From contig JARUPZ010000013.1 in assembly GCA_031213475.1 (NCBI GenBank), positions 5,560,739-5,624,738 of the forward strand: 64,000 nt of DNA, in the 5' to 3' direction. This document shows, piece by piece, positions 12,901-22,082 of this stretch (position 1 is its first letter; every line of letters starts with the position of its first letter). A program made the position numbers and the translations under genes. Under the pieces are notes generated by a model, which did no database searches, had not been told where the DNA came from, and was given only the letters and a program-made list of their open reading frames with translations. Source of the stretch: Nereocystis luetkeana (taxonomy: Eukaryota > Sar > Phaeophyceae > Laminariales > Laminariaceae).

Positions 12901-15900
12901 ATCTTAGTTACGCGTTCGTAGGACAGAGAGAGAGAGGCAAGAATGGGGAACGTCATGAAAAGGCGGTAGAGAAGAAAAAAAAAGAATGGTGGAAAACCGA
13001 GCCAGTTTGTTTACTGAACTATTCTGCGTGAGAACAGCATGCGCCGTCAACAAGGACGTCTGAGCAAGGACAGCAAGCCCCTAAAAAAACTGACGACTGC
13101 TGAGTCAGAACATTATGCAGCGCATTTGACAACGAAAAGCATGCACTTTTTTTTTCTGGCGTCTTCTGAGTAAGAACAGCGGCACGCTCATCAAGATGGT
13201 GACTTCTGAGTGAGAAAAACTGAGCCAATTTCATGAGGGCGTCTGAGAGCGGTAGAAGTTCAGTCTATGAATGTCACCGCGTCGGAACGATGGACTGCTT
13301 GAGGCGCTCAACCCGTATACTACTGTAGCCAGACAGCATCCCACGTTGATTCCAGGTGGCTTATCCGTAAAAAGTTGGGTGTGGTTCCAGAAGGGTGAAG
13401 CTATTGCCCCCCAGGTGGCGACCGTTGCTGCTTGAAATGGCACGGACTGACGTTGCGTGTTGTAGCGGCAGTAGCCTGTTATCATGTTTGAACTGGCGGC
13501 AGTCTTCGATCTACACCCCGCTACGAGTGCGCGCACGGTGTGCAAGTGCATCGTTCTTGATATCTACGGCATCAACAGCACGAAAAACAACAATAACACC
13601 ACCACCACCACCACCAACAACAACAACAGCACCAAAGTAGACCATCCATTACTGTAAAGCGTATGAATGTCGCCCTACGCTACACTACGCTACACTACGC
13701 TACGCTAGGGGCCTTTGGCTGCCCACTTTTCCTCTATTTATCAACGAACCTCTATCGTCGTTGTTGTTGTTGCTGTTGTCGTTGGTGTTGCTGCTGCTGT
13801 TGCTGTTGTCGTTGTCGTTGTTATTTTTGTTGTTATTGTTATTGGCGTTGCTGTTGCTCTCACGTTAACTCATCGCCACCCTGCAGTCTGTGATCATAGG
13901 ACAGGCTCCAATAGCTCTTGGAGTGGAATGTTAATACTGCCTCCGAGGAGGGCAAAATAAAAACGGGAAAACTATGTATCGTACAGTACAGCAGGTGTTA
14001 TTCTGTGGTGGCTGTACTATCTCCGACCGAAACAAGGTATGGCCCGCGCTACGGTCGTACGAGTTGCACGGGTTTTTTTTGGCCACTGCAGTAGTGTACC
14101 AGGTACCCCTTTTTAGACCATCCGATTCAAGGCCATTTGTAGACCATACAAGATTAACTTAAACGCGATGCTGCGAGCGGTATATAGGGGTATGATACCT
14201 CTAGCATTTTCTGACGTTCCTCACAGCCGAGAAGCCAGTCGAGACATCCTCGGGATTTTTTCCAAGGATTTTTTAGCAATCGAAAACCCTCGATCCCACA
14301 ATCACGCGGGCTACGTGCTGTAGGTGTCTACGTATCGAATACTTGAAAACTCGCAACGGATCATCCTACAATATTGGATATGTACTCGCAGCTCTTCAGA
14401 TTTGGAGCTCGGCAAATGGTGAGAAAGCTCTGTGAGCAAAAATACAACCCCTTATCACAGTCCCTAACCTAAACCCCTAATTGCGACCCCTAATTGCAAT
14501 CCCTAATTGCAGCCCTTACATGTACAACCCTAATTACAACCCCTAACTGCGAAGCCCTAATTACAACCCATAATTCCAACCCTTAGTTGCAATCCCTAAT
14601 TGCAACCCCTAGTCACAACCCCTAGTTGCAAACCCCTTGTTACAACCCCTAGATGTTACCCCTATTTGCAAACCCCTTCCACGCTATATTATACCTCGCG
14701 GCGGCCGTCCACAAAGGTGACGCCCTCGGGTGCCTGCATGCGCCCTGGTCGAATCTGCCCTTTCCTGCCCACGGAGGCCAAGTACTTTCTCGTCGCGGCG
14801 TCGAATAGCTGTACTCGATTGTTTCTGGGACGAATGTCAGGGACCGTGTCACAAACGTAGCAGTTGTTGAACATCTCCCAAGAATACTGTACGCGCATGC
14901 CACCGCATCGGCTATATCTGTATACATTAGGGTTCGAGCGCAACATAAACCCTACCCTTGCTGGTACACCTGGTGGGTATTTTGGGCTGTGAGCAAGGCA
15001 TGCTTCGACTGAAGTTCAACGGTTATCTAGTAGTTGGTTGAGTGGCGAAGTAGTGCAACCTACTGACTCACCGGGCGTTCCCATCAAAGAAAAAACAACC
15101 GCGCCAACCAGACACAACAGACGCAGATAACTCTATGTATTGCCTTCCGCACAACAAACCTTTGATACCTAGCTAGCCAGCGACCAGGTACCTCCTAGAA
15201 AATAGTCTGCGAATTGTAGTCAGAGGACTCGCAGCCCTATCAGATATACATGAATGCTACGTGGATCTCCATTGGGCATCGGAGTGCGTTTCCCGTGACA
15301 CTGAGTGCGGTATATGCAAAAATACCCGGTCGGTGATTCTCTACATGTGCAAAACAAACGAGGGTAGCTTATGTGTACCACTTACCAGATAAGAAGGTGG
15401 ACAGACACTTTTACGGGGGACCATAGTAAGTAGGAGTAAGTATTGTTAGTAAAAATAAGTACATATATAGACTTTGTGTGGGTGCACCGGAGGTTCTATT
15501 TACTATGAACCCCCGTAATACTACGCTCTGTGCGGTACGACTATGTACGGGCGACCCTAGTGAATATAACCAAATACTGCTGTAGGTAAACCTTTGCGAA
15601 ATGTATAGATATTTGTCTGTACCGTAGGTCCTACTTAATATGGTCCCCCGAAATAACACTAACCCTATCCCAAAGCCCTGACCCCAACAGCGCCAGCAGA
15701 TCAGCCAACTCTTCGTCTCGTACGTACACCATGTTTGTCGGCCGTTTCATTATGTCGACAAACAAGCGGTAAGATCTATGCCGGCGTCCGGATTTTGCCA
15801 GTGAAAATACTAGGAAAACGCCATTTTTTAGCAGCGTGGTGTGGCATCGCGCGTGGGATGAAGTGAGCTTCGTCCGACAAGGATGTGAGCGTTAGATACC

Positions 15901-18900
15901 GCGCAAGGATAATCGGATAATCGGCGTTCGATACCGCGCGGCACCGCCGCCCGTACAGTATATTAGGTTGCGATTATATACATATATTGAAGATAAGGCC
16001 TGCTATCCCTATGACGAGGGTACTCCCCCATGATTAATCTGAGGCTCCTCACTTGAAGAGCTCGATGCCTCAATACCTGCAGTAGTCAGTAGCACCCAAG
16101 CCCTTGTCTTTGATTACCATTGTTAGAATATATATCGATGGTCACAATCCAACGCATGGCCTATAACAGGCGTACGTCGAACAATATCGTGTACTCGTGT
16201 ACAGCAGGGATGGAGATTCCACCGATTTTCGGTAAACCCTCACTCGAAGAGCGCCATCAATCCGAAATTCCAACGATAGTCGGTGAGCCCTCACTTAAGC
16301 GCCCCGTCACCCCCATATTTCTATTGTTTTGTTTTTTTTCTCCACCACATTCAATGCATTCGCCCCTCTTTTCTCCCTCCATCCTACCGTAGTAGGAGCT
16401 CATGTGCGGGGTCGCATGGTAAGCCTCTTCCCCCTCCGACTGCATATGCAAGTCCGCCTCACGAGCGGTCCTTAGCAGGATGCAGCTCACCCTTCATGCG
16501 ACTCGCCGGACACCCACCTCACGGCGCTTCGCGCTCGGTGCAAGCAACGTCTGCCTGGTCGGTGAAAACCCGACATGCGCCGTCCCGGCATTGTAGGGAT
16601 GCGAGGATCTACGGCCATACGACTACGGCCATGCATGAGATCGAGTACATCTCCCCCTATTATTATTATTATTACTATTTCTCTTGCCATCCGACAATGT
16701 GCAGCATGATCTTCAACATTGATCACTCATAAATTTCCCGAAAGAAGAAAACCTCGGAAACTATCGAGTACACACCCCCCCCCCACCCCCGACTGTGGTT
16801 CATGGCTTGGATTTTTACCGCGCGAAGACCGCAGCCATTTCCTTCCCTCGTCGACTAGCGTCGGATTGCGCCTAACCCACGCTACGAGAGGCGCTCTCAG
16901 CAAATGGTTCCGTTTGTACCCCTTTCTACGGCGTGTATACCCCCATCGTATTCTGCCACTCTGCCCCTAAAACAAGGGCCGATTGTATTCAGTACTATTA
17001 CGGGGGACCATAGTTATTAGGACCAAATATTGTTAGTAAAAATGGTTAAATATATAGGTTTTTATGGATACCATAGGTCCTATTAACTATGGTCCCCCGT
17101 AATAGTACACAAAATATCCCTATATTTATTTGAGGACAGAGTGGCACTACAGGAGGACATACTGCTTACCCGCTGTCCGCAACAGCCAGCACCGTGCTGT
17201 CGGTCGATAAACACGTCTGGCATGGCGCCATGAACTCGCCGGGCGTTCGTCCCTTCGTGCCAAGAGCGGAGCCTCTAGGCTTCCCGTCGACGTCGCATGT
17301 CTGTCGATTGGGCGCAAGGTATGGACGACGCGTAGCCAAAACGAGGAGGAGGAGCGAGTCGCGATGGCGTTGTACGATGGCGTTACAATACCTCAGCCAT
17401 GCAATCTGTGGATTTTCCCTCCCAAAAAGTTTCTTGGGCACGGAATTCGCGAATGTGTTCACTTGATGAATAAACCTGGCTTCGCGGACCAGGGTGCAAA
17501 AACGAAAAAAAAAACCCGACATGATATTGGCATTCATTTACATCGGAACCCAGCAGTTGTTGGTAGGTATGAGCCTGGTAGTGTGTATCTTTCAAGCGTC
17601 GTATGGAGCACGACTTGCTGCTGTGAATATATAATGTAGATACTATATTTGTCATTTTAATACGTAGTGCAAGAGGCGTACAACATGATACAGATCCTAC
17701 ACACGACAAACATGTGTTCGCAAGAGAGCCGTGTGTCATACAGATCATACAGGTCATACAGGTCATACAGATCATACATATCCTGTAGATCATACATATC
17801 ATACAAATCATACAGATAATGAAGACCATACATGCTCATACAGATCATGCAGATCGCGCAGATCATTCAGATCATGCAGATCATACATACATTATAGATA
17901 ATATAGAAAATAACTATCATACAGATAACACATATCATACATACCATACAGGTCATACAGATCCCACCGGCAACTGTGCTCGGAAAAATACCATGTCATG
18001 CAGATCCACCCCGCCCGGCACATCAAGATCTAGGTCACCCTAGATCGTGTGAAGCGGGGATCTGTCTGCCCCGATATCTAATCATGAAATGGGGGCCTAT
18101 CTGATCTGCCCGATGTGTGCAATGGGCATACGTCTGATCTATCTGATATATCTGATCTATCTGATCTATCTGATCTATCTGATCCGTCCGATGCGTACTA
18201 TGTTATGAAAGGTGCAAGGGGGGCGCCAGACACCTCACCCACATACTGCGGCATGATGCCAAACAAAGACGAAACGGTGGTGTGGACTTTCAATCAATTC
18301 TTGTGGCAGCCCGCCCCGAGTGAGACGCGCCCTTCATGTCTCTATGACCACACTTCGACGTACAGCAAGCACGCCTACTTATTAACTTATGAAAAAAGGT
18401 GCTTCAGGTCTTGCCAGGGCATATTGAGGAATACGAGTAGGGGCGACTCCCGTAATCTCCGGAACGGCACGTTCGACGATGAGGTCGCCCTTTTACAAGG
18501 CGTGGTACACAAAACACGCCAGACAAAGCACCACAAATGCTTAAAAATAATTCCTATTTTGTTTTAGGGGCTGATGTTTTTATTTTCGCGAACCATAAGA
18601 GGGCGCCGATCCCCACCCAAAACCTAACCCTAACCCCAACCCGAAAACCCTAACCCGGGCTTTGAGGCTACCGCCCAAGCGCGGCGTGGCCTCGCGTTTG
18701 GTGTTTCCCGAAAGCAATACGCGGACCACCCCAAAATATCCTGCCAATCTCAGGCGAAGATGTACCGCCAGTTTTCGCCGTTTTCGGTTTGGATGTAAAT
18801 ATCTGACGGGAACTGCCTTCCCGCTTGCTCTAGAGTGGTACATGTGGCATTGCCTGCACTATTTGATTATATATTTTGGCGCACTGCATCTGGTGAGTTT

Positions 18901-21625
18901 AGAGTGCCACGTGACCCGTAACGAAGAACACGGACGGGTGCAGAAGTGTTACGGTCTGCTACGCAAAATACTCTTACCGTAATGCCATACGAGATCTACC
19001 TTTCTCTGATCCAAAAAATACAAGGACCGTTAGGATCGAATCTTCATATCCTAATTGTCCCTGCATTTCGGGCCAGAGTGGTGGGTACGAACATCTTCCT
19101 TGGAGGGGATCCTTCGTAGAGCGTAGAGCGCTGCTTAAGTAAACGCACTCGTAGAGCTGTTTTATCTTTTATAATTTGTCATTTATTTCGGGGAAAGGGT
19201 GTAGATTTACTGCATGCGGTGCTGCATGCAGCAGTAGAATACCCTCAGCGGTCATTCACCGGTACTTAGGGGCCGTGTAGGCTCTCAATTGTGTGACGAC
19301 GACACCAAATAAATGTGAAGGCGTTACCTACTGAGTTTTAGGGGTAAAAGACCGATCGATTACCCAGCCCAGGGTAACCTTCATAACACGCTCCCCCCTC
19401 TCTCTGAGCGGCGGAATATTTGGGGCGTCGGTACCGTCTACGGCCGTACGCTGACCTACCCGCGTCATTTTCAATACCTGGGGAACCAGGGAGATATGTT
19501 TTAAGGGGCGCACGCGCAAGCGTTTCTGCGAAAGAAACGTTCGGAGTGAGTTTCGAACCCGTGTCCTGCCGTCGACGTCAAATGTGAAGGTGTCACCTAC
19601 TGAGCTATAGGGGTGAAATATCGATCGATTTCCCAGCCCAAGGGTAATCCTTATTACAATAGAGACAATAAATATTGTAGACTGTGAGGGGCTCGTTTCA
19701 TATGTAGTACGCTCTGCACAAGCAGATTCAAGCTCGGCAGTATCGAGCATTGCACACCAGGGCGTAAAATAAGCGTCCGTCTCGGCCCGTCAGAGGCCTC
19801 CCGGAGGGTCACCGGAAGTCGTTTTTCTTTAGCTAATATACGTCAACATACTCAAAATGTGCGTTCTACGAGTACCCGCTCGTTTTATCCTCGTGTAGAC
19901 GTGGTGCCGGCTGGCCTACAGCACGAGAATGTTATGCAATTTGAGAAGAAACAAGGACATACTCACTTTCAATGGACAGATAACCAGGCAACAATCATAC
20001 ATATTGCGGCGAAAAACACGCCAAACACGATTTTCGCCTGCGACAAAACAGACGCAAAACACGCCAAGTACAATTTTCGCCTTCAACAAAAAAGACCCAA
20101 AAGCCGCACAATGCTTTTGCGCCACGCCAAACTCGCGTGGTGCGGCAATAAAGCCGCACAACGCCGACTGCTCGTGGGAAAAAAAAACGAGATTTACGAA
20201 AGAAATGTGCTCCACAGCGCATCATTTCATCATCTAGTTTACGCCCTGTTGCATACCCATCGGGTGTCTTCTCTGTATATTTTTCACCCGTCGGGCAGGT
20301 CAGATCCCTACCACCCTGACCGGCAATGTAAGAACCGTCTGGTCTCTTATAGTAAGATCAAACGCGATTACCGGTCATCAGAATGGCATTTCACTACTGT
20401 TGCATGATCTACTGCTGTATACTGGTATTAAATAGATCCCTGTTGGCCTGTATGAGGTGAACGATCTATGAGCGGATCATGTGCGCCGGGTGAGATCTGT
20501 AAGATGCGTCTCTTGCACGATACCAGGTACCGCTCTAGGCGAAAATATAAGGAGCGTTTCAAGATTAATATGAATACCAAATGATCTGTATATTTACGTT
20601 TGGAGTGGTGTATATCATAATAACGGTACAAGTAAGATCTACAGCAGTAATTGGTAGACTTTTCTGCGAGTAGATTATGATATGTCCGACGTGTGGTACT
20701 AGGCACCACTATATGCCAAAATATAAAGTGCTTTTAGATTGGATGTGAATATAAACATGGTTTCTATATTTCGGGACAGAGGGTAGTACCCCTGGTATCT
20801 TTGATGCTGCTGTGCTGCCGACCTGGCGAACGCAAAAAAAAAAAACAATAATAATACCAGGTATACGAACAAAGAAGCAGTCATCGCTGCGCTCAAGCGC
20901 TGGCGAACGTTCTGCCGTACCTCGTACGAATTATTTGGTGCCTGATATACTGCTGTAGGCGGGCGCTGCTTGCTCTCGCTTGATTTGTCGTCGAAAACCA
21001 GCCCTGTGCGTGTGCGCGGCAGGCATCGTAAAGATGAAACATGGAAAAATAAAGATACCGCAAGTACGAGTATGCATCAACAACTAACTCTGTAACAGGG
21101 GTTTGGTTGTGTACCCCCACCTGAACCCGGCCGAGAGCATTAGAAATCGCTATCGCGCCACCTCGGTCATTCCCGACGCTAGTCAGGTTATTTGTCAACT
21201 CCTCGGTGGCCCATTCTTGGAGCAGAGATCGCTTGGTGCCTACGGATCCATACGCCCTGGCCAGCATGGTGGGTCTGGTCGGCATGGCGGATGGTGAACG
21301 TGCAACTGAAAACCAAACGTCAAAATCTCATCCCCTATCCCCTGTAAGGCTATCGTCATGTCCTGGAACTCCCGAGTTTGGACATGTTCATTGATTTTGA
21401 ACATCCGTGCACAGCAGGGTGCTTTGTGCACCTACCAGCACGACGCCATGAGGGGTGGCTGGACCCGACGAAAAGCAGGCAAATCCTCGGTGTCGTCATA
21501 TTTGACTGTAGCAGCGGTGGCTGCTGCAGCCACGGTGGCAGCAGCAGCAGCAGCTGCAGCATCAGCAGGAGCAAGCACAAGGATGTCGATCGTCGCACAG
21601 CAGGAGCAGCAGCACCACGCTCCAT
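88..21625 (-). CDS. NHL-repeat (beta-propeller) protein, 13 exons
   Basis: Exons in transcription order: 21436-21625, 21121-21305, 17170-17300, 14695-14824, 11767-12735, 11199-11323, 9442-9580, 8224-8321, 6971-7126, 3740-3821, 1741-1930, 748-992, 88-282. They sum to 2,835 bp, an unbroken frame of 944 codons plus TGA at 88-90. Every junction is GT-AG and all phases agree. NHL repeats read straight across introns, for example AVADSGNNRVQLF (exons 3/4) and MIVADTGNNRLQVF (exons 4/5). I see five or six repeats, interrupted after the third by a roughly 300-residue Gly/Ser/Glu-rich insert. NHL repeats form propellers that bind proteins or RNA; no RING, B-box or enzyme domain is visible. The first exon could encode a signal peptide; otherwise translation starts at ATG 21285 (874 aa). 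Least certain are exon 1, the donor of exon 5 (11767 or 11824, both phase 0) and the last two exons, which lack family similarity. Confidence 0.75.
1741..3821 (-). CDS. NHL gene exons 10-11
   Basis: Exon 10 (3740-3821) is only 82 bp. It reads IEGLRRPNSVSFSPEGDLL and IAEKAGRK, then a CGAAAG|GTGACA donor. Exon 11 (1741-1930) starts at AATTCAG and continues VTVYACLSG, completing the blade, followed by DFGPEGGKSFRDGTLIGG. Its donor is best placed at GGA|GTAAGC, phase 1; the last part of exon 11 has no family match. Confidence 0.65.
1989..2120 (+). mobile_element. Family C poly-G-headed repeat
   Basis: G run, GTACTGATTCG, then CATTGACC, a CCCTTTCCGAGACGGAGC block, CACTCCTAATTGAAACACC and TTTGGGCCCA. 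The head matches family B; the body does not. Confidence 0.75.
2137..2296 (+). mobile_element. Family B poly-G-headed repeat
   Basis: Poly-G, then TACTCGATAGGAGAGATG, ATGCATGGCCGTAGTC, a CGTCGGGTTTTCACCG-like core and TTGCTTGCACCAAGCGCG. It directly follows a family C copy. Confidence 0.8.
2366..2470. mobile_element. Family D palindromic element
   Basis: Inverted ends with CCGTTTTGGGGACAAA near the left and TTTGTCCCCATAACGGGAC near the right, and CCTTTT/AAAGGG outermost. Confidence 0.6.
2979..3086 (+). mobile_element. Family A MITE, copy 1
   Basis: Palindromic ends TTACGGGGG...CCCCCGTAA with TA on both sides and an AT-rich asymmetric centre. It lies in NHL intron 10. Confidence 0.85.
3234..3343 (-). 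mobile_element. Family A MITE, copy 2
   Basis: Same family, opposite orientation, only about 150 bp from copy 1. Its right end has one extra A. Confidence 0.85.
3543..3676 (-). mobile_element. Family C repeat
   Basis: Reverse copy with a poly-C end, in NHL intron 10. Confidence 0.75.
4785..5077. repeat. Tandem satellite, about 3 units of 86-96 bp
   Basis: Units start at 4785, 4878 and 4974, with a last partial one at 5060. Each holds a C-rich block, GGCATGCCCTATCG, CACCCACGC and the palindrome TATCACCCGTGTGATA. A stray palindrome lies near 5213-5232. Inside NHL intron 9. Confidence 0.8.
6971..11323 (-). CDS. NHL gene exons 6-9
   Basis: Exon 6 (11199-11323) and exon 7 (9442-9580, acceptor TTCTCTTGCAG, donor CTCGAG|GTAGGA) encode a charged linker. 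Exon 8 (8224-8321) reads ITVLGQGEGVEICGRAYG and ends CTTTCAG|GTATCG. Exon 9 (6971-7126, acceptor TTTCCGTGTGCAG) continues GFASLVGAADTRG, then IVAVAERAGGRVRLL, a typical NHL blade. Phases run 0-2, 2-0, 0-2, 2-2, so all four are needed for the frame to hold. Confidence 0.7.
7417..7505. mobile_element. Family D palindromic element
   Basis: The best palindrome of the family: CCCTTTTAGAACCGCAGTCC on the left, mirrored as GGGACTGCGGTTCTAAAG on the right. Confidence 0.7.
8529..8646. repeat. Direct duplication, about 60 bp
   Basis: Two adjacent copies of GAGGAATGCTACAGCAACAG through GTTGTATG. In NHL intron 7. Confidence 0.8.
9700..9830. repeat. Direct duplication, about 66 bp, diverged
   Basis: TCGTTTGTAGATGGC...ACGAGGTGAACTGG is repeated as TCGTTTTGCGGATGGC...ACGAGGTAAACTGG. 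In NHL intron 6. Confidence 0.65.
10552..10740. repeat. AGATAGATC-type minisatellite
   Basis: A degenerate array of CAGATAGAT and CAGATATAT steps; it creates a false Ile/Tyr/Leu-rich open frame on the minus strand. Confidence 0.9.
11767..12735 (-). CDS. NHL gene exon 5 (long low-complexity insert)
   Basis: The acceptor TTTCGCAG precedes MIVADTGNNRLQVFHV, which finishes the NHL repeat begun in exon 4. About 300 residues rich in Ala, Gly, Ser, Glu and Lys follow, with one NHL-like stretch in the middle (CLLVFNGG... LSQPCDVAYW). Two donors keep phase 0: AAAG|GTGCAG at 11767 and GTA|GTACGT at 11824. The first is slightly preferred because AAG precedes it. Confidence 0.75.
14459..14670. repeat. 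Degenerate CCCTAATTGCAA array
   Basis: About 13 irregular units of roughly 16 bp directly downstream of NHL exon 4. Confidence 0.8.
14695..17300 (-). CDS. NHL gene exons 3-4 (best NHL repeats)
   Basis: Exon 3 (17170-17300) follows exon 2 in phase 0 and reads through a Gly-Glu-Phe-x-x-Pro turn to VLAVADSG. Its donor is GG|GTAAGC. Exon 4 (14695-14824) begins at CCCAG|A and completes NNRVQLFD, then PEGVTFVDGRRE, and ends at GAG|GTATAA. The repeats run across both introns without a gap, which is strong evidence that these exons are real and adjacent in the mRNA. Confidence 0.85.
15410..15520 (+). mobile_element. Family A MITE, copy 3
   Basis: A diverged copy in NHL intron 3, with ends TTACGGGGGACC and CCCCCGTAA. 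Confidence 0.75.
15543..15655 (-). mobile_element. Family A MITE, copy 4
   Basis: A strongly diverged copy 22 bp from copy 3; the left end has decayed to TACGGGCGACC. Confidence 0.65.
16441..16658 (-). mobile_element. Family B repeat, near full length
   Basis: Reverse copy reaching the far end of the element (AAGTCCGCCTCACGAGCGG side). The poly-C end is replaced by an ATT tract. Confidence 0.8.
16996..17104 (+). mobile_element. Family A MITE, copy 5
   Basis: A near-perfect copy, 66 bp from the donor of NHL exon 3. Both flanks read GTAC outside the TA. Confidence 0.9.
17733..17965. repeat. CATACAGAT minisatellite
   Basis: ATCATACAG/GTCATACAG steps in NHL intron 2; a second related array (CTGATCTAT) is at 18122-18192. 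Confidence 0.85.
18617..18660. repeat. Telomere-like CCCTAA patch
   Basis: CCTAACCCTAACCCC and CCCTAACCC; short and interstitial. Smaller patches occur near 37327-37345 and 45024-45043. Confidence 0.6.
19540..19650 (-). repeat. tRNA-like element with A and B boxes (SINE-like)
   Basis: On the minus strand TAGCTCAGTAGG (19607-19596) matches the pol III A box, and GGTTCGAAACT (19559-19549) closely matches the B box at tRNA-like spacing. The acceptor, anticodon and T stems do not pair, so this is not a working tRNA. A related, more decayed copy lies at 19312-19382 and shares the upstream CCCAGCCCA block, which suggests a tRNA-derived retroposon. Confidence 0.4.
21121..21625 (-). CDS. NHL gene exons 1-2 (start region)
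   Basis: Exon 1 (21436-21625) starts with Met and an Arg-Arg pair followed by a Leu-rich core, which resembles a signal peptide. It ends at a GCTG|GTAGGT donor. A 130-bp intron with a TTTGGTTTTCAG acceptor joins it in phase to exon 2 (21121-21305), which holds the first NHL repeat (AIAISNALGRVQ at its end). The Leu run comes from a CTG-type repeat that is also Ala-rich coding on the plus strand, so the signal peptide may be a by-product of the repeat. ATG 21285 inside exon 2 is the fallback start. Confidence 0.5.
21286..21447. promoter_or_regulatory. Likely shared divergent start region of the NHL and PPR genes
   Basis: The inner ATG of the NHL gene (21285, minus) and the outer ATG of the PPR gene (21358, plus) are only 72 bp apart. 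With the alternative starts (21625 minus, 21448 plus) the two first exons overlap on opposite strands. Promoters of both genes must lie here or inside each other's first exon. I see no TATA box. Confidence 0.4.
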
Positions 21626-22082
21626 CGTTCATTGCACCGTCATGCACGCTGCCAAGCAGCGGCCGCGCGCCGAACCTAAGAGCACCCAACAGCGGACATC
21701 GTTTGTCGACGTCCGCCTTCGGCAGACGACCACGACCGATCGACGGGGACGGTGTTTCCTTGCCGAGTTGGGACAGGCGGCGAGGCGGTAGTGGTGCTGC
21801 GGGTGTCCTTGACCGTCGACATCCTCGCCACCTGGCACTCAATTCCGTTCGGAAAGAAGGGGAGGAGGGCGCAACAGCAGCAGCAGCAGCAGCAGGCACG
21901 GAAGGGTCTACGTTCTCGTCTTCTCTCTCTGAAGCGGAAGGGGGGGGTGGTGGTGGTGGTTGCGAGGGTATCGGTGACGAGAGGCAACAGGAGGAGGAAG
22001 AGAAGAAAGAGGAGAAGGACGGAGAGGTGGAAGGGGAGGAGGAGGACGAGCGAGATAAAGAACTCAACGACATCGACCACAG
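21358..22082 (+). CDS. PPR gene exon 1 (N-terminus, low complexity)
   Basis: The open frame runs from ATG 21358, or ATG 21448 with an Arg/Lys-rich then Ala-rich start, to a CACAG|GTGCGT donor at 22082, phase 2. It is rich in Ala, Gln and later Glu/Asp/Lys, like the inserts elsewhere in this protein, and has no PPR motif. The basic plus Ala-rich start could be an organelle targeting region; a possible TSAF motif sits about 105 residues after ATG 21448, too far in to be a classical plastid ASAF site. The AG of this exon joins G of exon 2 to give Arg in frame, which is the main support. Confidence 0.5.

Noticed and set aside
21432-22073. 213-codon Ser/Pro-rich minus-strand frame
   Set aside because: It does not keep phase with NHL exon 2; the overlapping plus frame links to PPR exon 2 and the shorter minus frame links to the NHL gene.
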